Shown here in pieces: positions 25,424-33,065 of a DNA stretch of 64,000 nucleotides (positions within the stretch are counted from its first letter, which is position 1; each line of letters starts with the position of its first letter). The position numbers were made by a program, and so were the translations under genes. This DNA comes from Pseudomonadota bacterium. GTDB taxonomy: Bacteria; Pseudomonadota; Gammaproteobacteria; Steroidobacterales; Steroidobacteraceae. Where the stretch lies: the NCBI GenBank assembly GCA_018240525.1, contig JAFEFN010000014.1, positions 358,487 through 422,486 on the forward strand, given 5' to 3'. The notes beneath the pieces were generated by a model. That model saw only the letters and a program-made list of their open reading frames with translations. It was not told where the DNA came from and searched no databases.

Positions 25424-26212
25424 TCAGCCGACCACGGCGGCGGTGATCGTCGAGGTGTTCTCGATGTACAACTCGCTACCGCTGGTGAACTTGGACTCAT
25501 CGGAAGCCAGGTACAGCACCGCGAAGGCGATGTCGTTTGGTTCGCCGTAACGCATCTTCGGAGCATCCGCGGAAACCGGGCTGTTCGGCGGCAGGCGCAT
25601 CCCGGCGATCTTGGCCGCGAACTCCTTCTCCAGCCCAGTGTTCATCGGCGTGTCGATGCCGCCCGGGTGGATGGAGTTGCAGCGGATGTTCAGCCGGTTT
25701 TGCGCGCAGTACACCGCCACCACCTTGGTATAGGCGGCGATCGCCCCTTTGGAGGCGCAGTAACCGGCGAAGAAATACAGCCCGGAGCTGGACGCGATGG
25801 AGGACATGTTGATGATCGAGCCTCCGCCGGCTTCGATCATGGCCGGGATAGCGTACTTGCAGCCGAGCATCGTCCCATCGACGTTCACCTCGAACATGTG
25901 GCGCGTTTCGCTGCGATCCGAGGTGAGGGGGTCCCCGACATGGATGACGCCGGCGTTGTTCACCAGTACATCGAGGCGGCCATGGCGCGCCACGGTATCG
26001 GCGACGAGTTTCTTCCAGGACGGCTCGTCACGCACGTCGTGCGCGACGAACTCAATTCCCGGCGCGGTGGCTGCCACGGCCCGGCCGCCGGCCTCGTCGA
26101 TGTCAGCGATGACGACGCGAGCCCCTTCCTGCGCGAGGAGCAGCGCGTCCGCACGTCCAATGCCTCGCGCACCCCCGGTGACGATTGCGACCTTGCCGGC
26201 AACTCGATTCAT
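25424..26212 (-). CDS. Short-chain dehydrogenase/reductase
   Basis: This 262-residue classical SDR has TGGARGIGRAD, VIADIDEAGG with an Asp that favours NAD over NADP, NNAG, NMSSIAS and catalytic YCASK. Its HPGGIDTPM turn and C-terminal FTSGSELYIENTSTITAAVV are related to hydroxysteroid and cyclic alcohol dehydrogenases. ATG at 26212 overlaps the stop of the preceding unknown gene (ATGA). The neighbouring KstD-like and isomerase-like genes make a hydroxysteroid dehydrogenase role plausible but unproven. Confidence 0.9.
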   Translation of the reverse strand: MNRVAGKVAIVTGGARGIGRADALLLAQEGARVVIADIDEAGGRAVAATAPGIEFVAHDVRDEPSWKKLVADTVARHGRLDVLVNNAGVIHVGDPLTSDRSETRHMFEVNVDGTMLGCKYAIPAMIEAGGGSIINMSSIASSSGLYFFAGYCASKGAIAAYTKVVAVYCAQNRLNIRCNSIHPGGIDTPMNTGLEKEFAAKIAGMRLPPNSPVSADAPKMRYGEPNDIAFAVLYLASDESKFTSGSELYIENTSTITAAVVG

Positions 26213-27237
26213 GGCGTCGGTCTCCGCGTGAATTCGTGGACGAAGCGGTTGTAGTGAATGTCCTGGCAGTCGCCCCACGCTACCCGGCCCCCGAGGTCCC
26301 AGCGCGTCAGGGAGTAGTAGACGACGATGTTCTGCCACGTCGCCCAGGGGACGCGCGCCGTTATCGTCCCTTTGAGGGGCAGCACCCGCCCGTGCTGGTC
26401 CTCGATCTCGAGCTCGAAGCCCTTCGGGGTGACGCCATCCGCCTCGCGCAGGGTGCGCTTGCGCGCCGCCCGGATCGAACTCGTGCCCCGCTCGTCATGC
26501 AGGTAGCCCCACATGAGGTTCTCTCCCACCTTCGGGCTTGAGAACCGCCCGAGCCAGTCCGGTGACAGAGCCGGATCGTCGAACGCCACCAGGTGGAATG
26601 ACCACGACGCATCGACGATTCCGGTCATCCAGGTGATGGGAGGCAGGTCGCGGGGGGTCTCGTGACGCTCCGCGCCCCAGGACCGATCGCGCATGAAGTG
26701 ACCATCGATCGCGATGCGCTCGCCGTACAGACTGAGGCTGCCCCGCGCGTGCAGGGGCTGCACCAGGTGGTGCCCGTTCGGGCGGCCGAGCGGCGGCAGT
26801 ACCCCCGTGAACGTCACCTCGAAGCTGACGTTGCGCTCCGGGTCCTTCATGCTCATGCGCGCCCGCTTGAGCGGCTCGAGGATCTCGATCTCGAGCCCCA
26901 GTTGCTCGATGCGGTAATGCGAGATGTCGGCAGGCATCGGCAGGAAATGGTGGTGGTGCACGTAGTCGGCGGCCAGGGAGCTCGGCTGCATGCCGCGCCA
27001 GATGAGAACACCGGCGCTCATGGTGTGGAGTACCGGGTGGTACCAGATGTAGATTTCGGCCATGAGCTGACGCTCCGGCACGCAGAATCCCCAATAGGAA
27101 GTCTCGGTCCACGCGTAGCCGGCCTGCGGCGGTGGCGCATGCAGAAATTCATCCTGCGGTTTCGGGCTTGTCAGTCTGCTGCCCGCCAGGCCTTCCGTCG
27201 TCCAGCCGGGATTGGTCTCGGTGCGCTGACTGCTCAT
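26209..27237 (-). CDS. Uncharacterised protein, paralogue of the 24292-25404 product
   Basis: This 342-residue soluble protein belongs to the same AttH/CrtC-like family as its operon neighbour, sharing the RDRSWG motif (FMRDRSWGAERH). Other notable stretches are ETSYWGFCVPERQLMAEIYIW and ADYVHHHHFLPMP, the latter a cluster of histidines that could bind a metal. ATG at 27237 overlaps the stop of the kinase-like gene (ATGA). Two divergent members of one unknown family, in one operon and separated by an SDR gene, suggest a heteromer or two related steps. No function can be assigned. Confidence 0.75.
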   Translation of the reverse strand: MSSQRTETNPGWTTEGLAGSRLTSPKPQDEFLHAPPPQAGYAWTETSYWGFCVPERQLMAEIYIWYHPVLHTMSAGVLIWRGMQPSSLAADYVHHHHFLPMPADISHYRIEQLGLEIEILEPLKRARMSMKDPERNVSFEVTFTGVLPPLGRPNGHHLVQPLHARGSLSLYGERIAIDGHFMRDRSWGAERHETPRDLPPITWMTGIVDASWSFHLVAFDDPALSPDWLGRFSSPKVGENLMWGYLHDERGTSSIRAARKRTLREADGVTPKGFELEIEDQHGRVLPLKGTITARVPWATWQNIVVYYSLTRWDLGGRVAWGDCQDIHYNRFVHEFTRRPTP

Positions 27238-28742
27238 AGCGTCACTGCAGCGAGTTTGTCGGCGACATCCCGCAGAAAGAGCCGGTAGAGCGAGACCCCC
27301 TGATACGCGGCCTTGGACGCCGGGTATTTGCCCTGCAGGAAGCCATACCACGCGGTGGTCGTTGTGGTGCCGTTGCGTACGGAGCGCCACACCTCGTAGA
27401 AGGCGGCGCGGCCCGGGTCGTAGGCAATCCCGCCGGCCTCCTGATATACCGCCATGACCTCGTCCCACTTCACGTAGGGCTCCGCCACCAACCTGAAGTA
27501 GCTGAGGTCTTCCATCGGGTCGCCCAGATGCCAGAACTCCCAGTCGAGCAAGGCGGTGAGTCGACCCTCACTGATCAGCGTATTACGAAAGTTGATGTCG
27601 CCGTGGATGAGGCTGACCCGCTGCAGGTCTGTCGGGGCATTGCGTTCCAGCCAGTCAAAGGCGGTCATCAGCACCAGCGAGGGATGTGTTCGCCGCCGCA
27701 TCCACTTGTCGCGCCACAGCCGCACATACGCGCGCACGGTCTCGACCGGCGCCAGCGCAGGGCCCAGTCCCGGCAGTCCCAGCTTGTACGGATCGAGGCC
27801 GTGCAGCCGCGCCATCAGCCGTGCGATATCGAAGCACACCGCCCTCTGCAGCTCCACGGGGGCGTTCCAGTCGCCAAATACGGCGGTCCCGGGGTACTGC
27901 GGGAACAGCAGGAAGGGACGGCCGACGTAGCTGGCATCTGGCTCACACCACAGTGGCTTCGGTACCAGCAAACCCTCCTCCGCCAGCCGCTTCAGCAGTT
28001 CGAACTCCTCCACCACGCTGTTCTCGCCCGGTCCGAACGGCAGGTCGCGCCGCAGGATCAGCGCGCGATGCCCTTCGATCCCGCGCGACAGGCGGAACCT
28101 CCAGGTGTCCTTGGAGTAACCGCCCGGGATCCGCTCGAGGCTCTCGAGGGTGCCCGGGTTCAGGGAAGCCAGACGGGCAGCGATGAATGCTTCAAGCCGC
28201 TCCCGGGTAAGCTCGGTTTCCACGGCCTGCACCGGGTCGCGCCGGTCAGACATATCGGCGTTCACGAGGCGCTGTATCTGCAGCTGTTCAAGCTGCTCGA
28301 GGCGCACCGCCTCCCGGGCAAGCTGCCCAATTGACTCTGCTCGGTCCGGCGTGCCGGGGGATCGTGCAGCTGCGAACAGCCGGCTGAGCGCCTCGGCCAG
28401 CCGCTGTTTTAGCGCGGTGAACTCCGCGTCCGCCGACAGTTCCGAGCCGGCAAGCCCGGCTCCGTTCCCCGCGGGCTTCGTGGAACCGAGGGCCGTCGCG
28501 AGCGCTTCGGCTCTCTCGGAAAGGGCAAGCATCTGCCTCTTGAGCTCCGGCAGGGCGGCATCAAGTTGGCCGAGCCCGACGGTGAGGAAGCTGAGCATCT
28601 CGCTGGCAAGCTGCGCTGCCATGCGGGCTTCGGGCGAAGTCAGGTTTGGCGTGATGATCAGGTCGAGATCGGCGCGAATCGAGCGCAGCAGCTTCGCCTG
28701 CATGACCTTGACCGCGTCATCGGTTCCGGATTGAAGATCCAT
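27234..28742 (-). CDS. APH-fold phosphotransferase with N-terminal helical extension
   Basis: This 502-residue protein is the first gene of the eight-gene minus operon. Residues 1-150 are helical, with heptad-like Leu/Ala patterns and no known domain (DDAVKVMQAKLLRSIRADLD). The C-terminal 340 residues form an APH-type kinase domain with a complete catalytic loop (LIHGDINFRNTLI) and LLDWEFWHLGDPMEDLSYF. Compared with the copy at 15561-16694 it keeps the HGD histidine and carries the extra N-terminal domain. KstR-like operator C lies 42 bp upstream. The physiological phosphate acceptor is unknown. Confidence 0.85.
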   Translation of the reverse strand: MDLQSGTDDAVKVMQAKLLRSIRADLDLIITPNLTSPEARMAAQLASEMLSFLTVGLGQLDAALPELKRQMLALSERAEALATALGSTKPAGNGAGLAGSELSADAEFTALKQRLAEALSRLFAAARSPGTPDRAESIGQLAREAVRLEQLEQLQIQRLVNADMSDRRDPVQAVETELTRERLEAFIAARLASLNPGTLESLERIPGGYSKDTWRFRLSRGIEGHRALILRRDLPFGPGENSVVEEFELLKRLAEEGLLVPKPLWCEPDASYVGRPFLLFPQYPGTAVFGDWNAPVELQRAVCFDIARLMARLHGLDPYKLGLPGLGPALAPVETVRAYVRLWRDKWMRRRTHPSLVLMTAFDWLERNAPTDLQRVSLIHGDINFRNTLISEGRLTALLDWEFWHLGDPMEDLSYFRLVAEPYVKWDEVMAVYQEAGGIAYDPGRAAFYEVWRSVRNGTTTTTAWYGFLQGKYPASKAAYQGVSLYRLFLRDVADKLAAVTL

Positions 28743-28783
28743 GGGAATTCTGCACTCCGGCTTCGCGCCTCTGCCGGTTATTC

Positions 28784-28797
28784 TGTCACATGTTCTA
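28784..28797. promoter_or_regulatory. KstR-like operator C (divergent kinase operon/isomerase promoter)
   Basis: TGTCACATGTTCTA matches TNNAACNNGTTNNA with one mismatch. On the minus strand it sits between TTGCAA and CAGAAT (16-bp spacing), a plausible promoter for the eight-gene operon. It is also 93 bp upstream of the isomerase-like gene on the plus strand, so one site could control both directions. Confidence 0.6.
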
Positions 28798-28889
28798 GTC
28801 TTTGCAAGCGCGTGTCTCGCTTCTGTGTCCCGGCTCGGCTAGATTCCGATCTGCGTGGGTCCCTGCAGCGCCCAACTGGAGCAATGCGC

Positions 28890-29363
28890 ATGAATGCCAA
28901 GCAATCCGACCAGCCCCTGACCGAGCGCATCCACGGCTATCGTTCCGTGGCCGATCTCGTTCGAGGAATCATGGCACCACCCGGGACGGTGTCCCGTGAC
29001 CACATGGAGCAGGCTGCGCGCGCGTACCTCGTCTCGTATCTCGACGCGGATATCCCCAAGCGCGCCGCCCTGTTCGCCGATGACGCAACCTTCGAGGACC
29101 CCGTTGGTTCGACGGTCCTGCGGGGACTCGATGCCATCATCAAGTTCTGGCAAGGCGCCAAGGACATCCGCTGGTGGGCGGCTCATGACGTCCGGCGCGT
29201 CGTTGTCACGGGCAACGAAGTCATGCTGCATTTCGTGTCGACCATGAAGGTGCCCGGACTTGAGACCTCGCGCATGGAGGTCTATGAAGTCCAGGCGTTC
29301 AACGCAGCCGGCAAGATCTGCAGTGTGAAGGCCTACTTCGACGTGGCCTGCCTTCTGCCCTGA
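28890..29363 (+). CDS. Ketosteroid isomerase-like (NTF2-fold) protein
   Basis: This 157-residue NTF2-fold protein closely resembles bacterial delta5-3-ketosteroid isomerase around the active site. It has ALFADDATFEDPVGS, where Comamonas KSI has a near-identical stretch containing the base Asp38. Here the base is Asp70, and Tyr46 sits exactly 24 residues earlier, as Tyr14 does in KSI. The third residue, Asp99, aligns with Glu133 (VYEVQAFN), a conservative change. ATG at 28890 is preferred over ATG at 28884 because GGAG is then properly spaced. The protein has about 30 extra N-terminal residues. It would move a double bond between C5-C6 and C4-C5 of a 3-ketosteroid; strict substrate identity is inferred. 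Confidence 0.85.
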   Translation: MNAKQSDQPLTERIHGYRSVADLVRGIMAPPGTVSRDHMEQAARAYLVSYLDADIPKRAALFADDATFEDPVGSTVLRGLDAIIKFWQGAKDIRWWAAHDVRRVVVTGNEVMLHFVSTMKVPGLETSRMEVYEVQAFNAAGKICSVKAYFDVACLLP

Positions 29364-29419
29364 CGCACCCCGCAGAGGCCGCGTCCGCCACCCTTGCCCC
29401 GGCGATATTGCTCCATCTC

Positions 29420-29433
29420 TGTAACACGTGCTA
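29420..29433. promoter_or_regulatory. KstR-like operator D (EthD/BaiE-like/SDR operon promoter)
   Basis: TGTAACACGTGCTA differs from TNNAACNNGTTNNA at one position and continues into AATTTAATTAG. On the complementary strand the segment is the same AAATTAGCACGTGTT as in operator B. A putative promoter TTGCTC, 16 bp, GCTAAT (29408-29435) overlaps it, 73 bp before the first gene. Confidence 0.65.
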
Positions 29434-29505
29434 ATTTAATTAGGCGCGCGGCCAGCGCAGGCTTCGCGTCACTGGGCCGTGGCGGTCTGCAACGGGGCTA
29501 AGCAA

Positions 29506-29865
29506 GTGTACAAAGCGATTGCCTTGCTCAAGGCGAAGCCCGGCCTCTCGAGGGAGCGCTTCGTGGCTTACTACGAACGGCACCACGTGCCGCTCATCCT
29601 GCGGTTCATGCCGCAGATAAAGGACTACCGACGCAATTACGTGCAAGCACACGGCGCGTACCTCGCGGCGGGTGTGGCGGAGCTGGACTTCGATGCGGTT
29701 ACCGAGCTGTGGTACGCGAGTGAGGCGGATTATCGCGCTGCGATGGCGGTGCTGAACGATCCCGCCATCCTCAAAGCGATCGCCGATGACGAGGCGCAGT
29801 TTCTGGACCGTGACAAGACAAGGATGTTCGTGGTCGAAGAGCACGCCACGGAGTCACGGCTCTAG
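29506..29865 (+). CDS. EthD-domain small protein
   Basis: This 119-residue dimeric alpha-beta barrel protein of the EthD type has YKAIALLKAKPGLSRERFVA, YYERHHVPLILRF and ELWYASEADYRAAM. GTG at 29506 gives the usual family start just before the first strand; GTG at 29479 is possible but lacks a ribosome site. It is the first gene downstream of operator D, with the BaiE-like and SDR genes behind it. EthD proteins assist oxidation or bind small hydrophobic products, and the precise role is unknown. Confidence 0.82.
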   Translation: MYKAIALLKAKPGLSRERFVAYYERHHVPLILRFMPQIKDYRRNYVQAHGAYLAAGVAELDFDAVTELWYASEADYRAAMAVLNDPAILKAIADDEAQFLDRDKTRMFVVEEHATESRL

Positions 29866-29964
29866 ACGGGCGCGGGCTGCGCTGCAGGCGGCGGCATCGG
29901 GGGCCCGCACGATGAGGGATCAAGTTCGCAGACGCCGGCTGACGGTGCTGCCATGGGGAGTCAA

Positions 29965-30477
29965 ATGGCTGACAACACAACGCTCGAAAAAGCCCTGCGC
30001 CGCCTGGACGAGCTCGAGGCGCGCGTACGCGCAGTGGATGATGTGCAGGAGATCTGCAAGCTGAAGGCGCGGTACTGCCTCAACAACGACGGCGGATGGC
30101 CGGAACAGGGGCCCTCACACAGCGGCCCGGCGCTCGATGATTTCGCGGAGGACGCGGTGTGGGATGGCCGGCCCTTTCTGCCCGTCACCCGGGGGCGCGA
30201 AGCCATCCGCCAGACTCAGAAAGAGCACCAGGCGGTCCCCTTTGTCATGCATTGCGTGATGAACCCGATCATCAAGGTCGATGGCGACACCGCGACGGGG
30301 CGCTGGAGCTGCATCATTCCAATCAGCTCCGCGGACGGTGAGGACCGCATTCTTCTGGGTACGTATGACGAGAAGTATGTGCGTACCGCCCAGGGATGGA
30401 AGTACTCCTACATCAAGTTCACGGCCGCGCGGGCCGCGCAGAAGGTCGGCGGGTGGGGAAAAGCCGTCGGCGAATGA
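29965..30477 (+). CDS. SnoaL/BaiE-like NTF2-fold protein, possible steroid dehydratase relative
   Basis: This 170-residue protein starts with a short helix (LEKALRRLDELEARVRAVDD) followed by an NTF2 fold. The pattern VQEICKLKARY, TATGRW and GTYDEKYVR strongly recalls the bile acid 7-alpha-dehydratase BaiE. The catalytic BaiE residues Tyr30, Asp35 and His83 have equivalents here (Tyr37, Asp42, His96), but BaiE Asp106 aligns with Ile118. ATG at 29965 is preferred because GGGGAG precedes it by four bases. It lies between the EthD and SDR genes. It might dehydrate or isomerise a hydroxysteroid, or be a binding protein that lost full catalysis. Confidence 0.82.
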   Translation: MADNTTLEKALRRLDELEARVRAVDDVQEICKLKARYCLNNDGGWPEQGPSHSGPALDDFAEDAVWDGRPFLPVTRGREAIRQTQKEHQAVPFVMHCVMNPIIKVDGDTATGRWSCIIPISSADGEDRILLGTYDEKYVRTAQGWKYSYIKFTAARAAQKVGGWGKAVGE

Positions 30478-30498
30478 GCCGCTGGGCGGGGTGAGGTC

Positions 30499-31368
30499 AT
30501 GAACACAGCTACTCGAAACTCGCGCATCGCCGTCGTAACGGGGGCCAGTCGCGGCGTTGGCCGTGGGATTGCCATCGCATTGGGATCCCACGGCTATACC
30601 GTCTACGTGACCGGACGCACGAGCAAGCCCGGCCAGGCGGCACTTCCGGGCACCATTCTGGAAACCGCCGCCGCGGTCACTGCTGCGGGCGGCACGGGCA
30701 TCGCGGTCCGGGTGGATCACTCGAACGACGCGGATACCAAGGCTCTCTTTGAACAGGTCTCGCAGGAGCAGGGACGGCTCGACATCCTGGTCAACAACGC
30801 CGCCGCCATTCACGAGGACCTGATCAAGGGAGGAGGCTTCTGGGAGAAGTCGCTGGGCCTCGTGGACATCCTCGACGTCGGCCTGCGGAGCCAGTACGTC
30901 GCCAGTTACTACGCGGCCCCCATGATGGTGAGGCAGAGGCAGGGACTGATCGTGTTCACCTCCGCACCCGGCTCGGTTTGTTACGTGCACGGCCCGGCGT
31001 ATGGGGCACAGAAGGCCGGAGTGGACAAGTTCGCCGCCGATATGGCCGTGGACTTGCGCGAGTACAACGTGGCAACGATTTCGCTGTGGCTGGGGCTGGT
31101 GCTCACGGAACGCACCCGCAGCGTCATTGACAAGGACCCGGGCAAGTACAGCCAGATGGTCGAAGCGGCCGAGACGCCGCAGTTCTCCGGCCACATCATC
31201 GCAAGCCTGTACGAGGATCCGAAGCTCATGGACCAGTCCGGGCAGACCTTGATCGCTGCAGAGGCCGCCCTGCACTACGGGCTGAAGGACGAAGGCGGAA
31301 AGCAGCCTCCCTCCCATCGCTCCATGTTTGGCGCCCCACGAATTCCGCATCCTGCGATCGTGAGATAG
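30499..31368 (+). CDS. Short-chain dehydrogenase/reductase (DHRS1-like)
   Basis: This 289-residue SDR is somewhat longer than the classical type. It has TGASRGVGRGI, NNAAA, catalytic YGAQK and an insertion after NNAA (HEDLIKGGGFWEKSLGLVD) typical of DHRS1-like members. It lacks the usual VTGQ...DGG ending. ATG at 30499 follows the BaiE-like gene by 21 bp, so it is the third gene of the operator-D operon. DHRS1 relatives reduce steroids and xenobiotic ketones, which fits the context but does not prove it. Confidence 0.88.
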   Translation: MNTATRNSRIAVVTGASRGVGRGIAIALGSHGYTVYVTGRTSKPGQAALPGTILETAAAVTAAGGTGIAVRVDHSNDADTKALFEQVSQEQGRLDILVNNAAAIHEDLIKGGGFWEKSLGLVDILDVGLRSQYVASYYAAPMMVRQRQGLIVFTSAPGSVCYVHGPAYGAQKAGVDKFAADMAVDLREYNVATISLWLGLVLTERTRSVIDKDPGKYSQMVEAAETPQFSGHIIASLYEDPKLMDQSGQTLIAAEAALHYGLKDEGGKQPPSHRSMFGAPRIPHPAIVR

Positions 31369-31462
31369 GGTGTCGTTCAGGGGCGGGCCCGCGACGCCGG
31401 ATTACGGCTTCTCATCCAGGCACCCGGCGCGCGCGGACAGGCGCGATGGATCGACAGACCCT

Positions 31463-32302
31463 TCAGCGTTCGCGGGTAATCAGTCCCAGAAGGACGATGG
31501 ACGCGGAGAACAGGGCGCAGGCGACCCATTCCCAGAAGGCAAAGCTCAGGTACCGCGGCACGCCGAGGTCGCGCCAGGCAAGCCCTACCCAGGGGAGCTG
31601 CGGCAGCCTGCGGGCGACATACAGCTGCACGAGCCCCGCCAGCAGGACCGGGGCCAAGGGCACAGCTACCGCGAGGCCGGCATAACGACGCGTGCCCTGG
31701 GTGGAACTGCCCTGCTGACGCACGAGGAATTCCCCGACGGTTCGGAACGACTGGTAAGCCATTCCAAGACACAGGCAAAGGAAGGCCGTCAGTGCCAGGA
31801 ATTCGTGAGCTTTCGGAATGGGCCACAGCCGCTCGGGCAGCACGGCACAACATGCCATGCTGAAAAATCCCACTCGCAGCGCCGAGGTTCCGACTCGCGA
31901 GCTTCTCTCGCCAGCCTGATGGGCTCGACGCAGCAGTGCCGTGGTCCAGTACAGCCCTGAGAGCCCGCACAGCACGATCCCACCGGAGGCCCACAGATGC
32001 CCTGCGGGGTTCCGCTCCGGGTAGACCAAATTGGACATGGTCATGTACCGCCAGTCGTATTCCGAGGGGTACAGGTGTCCAGCCATCAGCAACCCCATCC
32101 AGAATGCGACCACCCCGAGCAGGCTGATCGCGCGCAGGGCCCCGTGTGTGGTGCTCATCCCTCGCCGATCGGCGGACTGGCGCAATTGCTTCTTCACTGT
32201 CTCCATAGGTTGGCGCAATGACTCTGCAGCATCCCGGCGCGTATCGCGATGGAACATAGGCGCATGGGACGGGCGACCACGGCCGAAGTCCATTGTCTCC
32301 AC
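31463..32302 (-). CDS. DUF998-like integral membrane protein
   Basis: This protein of up to 279 residues has about six hydrophobic segments, for example LLGVVAFWMGLLMAG, GGIVLCGLSGLYWTTALL, LALTAFLCLCLGMAY and LAVAVPLAPVLLAGLVQLY. These are typical of the DUF998 family of unknown function. ATG at 32302 has GGAG four bases upstream; ATG at 32158 would start just before the first membrane segment and is a serious alternative (231 residues). It is convergent with the SDR gene at 30499 and divergent from the glycine-zipper gene. No partner is obvious. Confidence 0.75.
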   Translation of the reverse strand: METMDFGRGRPSHAPMFHRDTRRDAAESLRQPMETVKKQLRQSADRRGMSTTHGALRAISLLGVVAFWMGLLMAGHLYPSEYDWRYMTMSNLVYPERNPAGHLWASGGIVLCGLSGLYWTTALLRRAHQAGERSSRVGTSALRVGFFSMACCAVLPERLWPIPKAHEFLALTAFLCLCLGMAYQSFRTVGEFLVRQQGSSTQGTRRYAGLAVAVPLAPVLLAGLVQLYVARRLPQLPWVGLAWRDLGVPRYLSFAFWEWVACALFSASIVLLGLITRER

Positions 32303-32414
32303 GTGCCGACAGTGGGAGTCCGGCCAAGGGTTCGTTAGGCTCCGGTTCAGTTTCGGCCGGGTAGGCTCTACCTGGCTTATCTGTCAGCGACGCCGCTGAC
32401 CCCATGGAGGAGAT

Positions 32415-32948
32415 ATGAACAAGTCACTCGCCACCGGCATCGCGGTCGGCACCATCGTCGCCGTTGGCGTCGGCGCCCTCGCCGGCGTGAAACTGGCCAA
32501 CAAAGGCCCCGAATACGCACAGGTTCTGAAGGTCACGCCACTGACCAAGACGACGCGTACCCCACGCCAGGAATGCCACGACGAGACCGTCGCGCACCAG
32601 GCGCCGGTAAAAGATGAGCATCAGCTGATCGGCACCGTGGCAGGCGCGGTCGTCGGCGGCATCGTGGGGCACCAGATCGGCGGCGGTACCGGGCGCGACA
32701 TCGCGACGGTGGCTGGCGCGGCCGGCGGAGGTTATGCGGGCAACCGAATCCAGAAGAACCTTCAGGACAAGGACACGGTCACCAGCACGGAGCAGAAGTG
32801 CGTCACCGTCTACGACAGCAAGGAGTCTCCGGCCGGATACTCCGTCCGCTATCGGCTCGGAGACCAGGAAAAGACCGTGAAGATGAACCATAACCCGGGG
32901 GATCGTCTCCCCGTTCGCGATGGGCAAGTGATTCTCGACGCGGGCTGA
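32415..32948 (+). CDS. Glycine-zipper 2TM-domain envelope protein
   Basis: This 177-residue protein has an N-terminal hydrophobic segment (IAVGTIVAVGVGALAGVKLA) acting as anchor or signal. Near the middle it has a glycine-zipper 2TM domain (LIGTVAGAVVGGIVGHQIGG, then TVAGAAGGGYAGNRIQ), as in the Rickettsia 17-kDa antigen family. The C-terminal part (YSVRYRLGDQEKTVKMNH) has the usual small beta domain. A good GGAGGAGAT ribosome site precedes the ATG. It probably sits in the envelope; relatives are often induced by cell-wall or metal stress. Confidence 0.9.
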   Translation: MNKSLATGIAVGTIVAVGVGALAGVKLANKGPEYAQVLKVTPLTKTTRTPRQECHDETVAHQAPVKDEHQLIGTVAGAVVGGIVGHQIGGGTGRDIATVAGAAGGGYAGNRIQKNLQDKDTVTSTEQKCVTVYDSKESPAGYSVRYRLGDQEKTVKMNHNPGDRLPVRDGQVILDAG

Positions 32949-33004
32949 GGTCGATCAGCCGAGTCGCCGCCGCAGCCGGCTCCCTGCACGGGCGGCACCT
33001 GAGC

Positions 33005-33031
33005 CTCCGACGTTGGCCGCCGACGTCGGAG
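33005..33031. terminator. Hairpin between convergent genes
   Basis: CTCCGACGT (33005-33013) and ACGTCGGAG (33023-33031) pair perfectly over nine bases with a 9-nt loop. The hairpin lies between the ends of the glycine-zipper gene and the PEBP-like gene and may terminate both. There is no T-run. Confidence 0.5.
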
Positions 33032-33065
33032 CGGTCGAGCGTCGCCACGGTCCTGGATACTTCCC

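Noticed and set aside
15561..28742. Antibiotic-resistance kinases (two APH-fold proteins)
   Set aside because: Their place in catabolic operons and their sequence style fit the broad metabolic APH family, not aminoglycoside or macrolide kinases.
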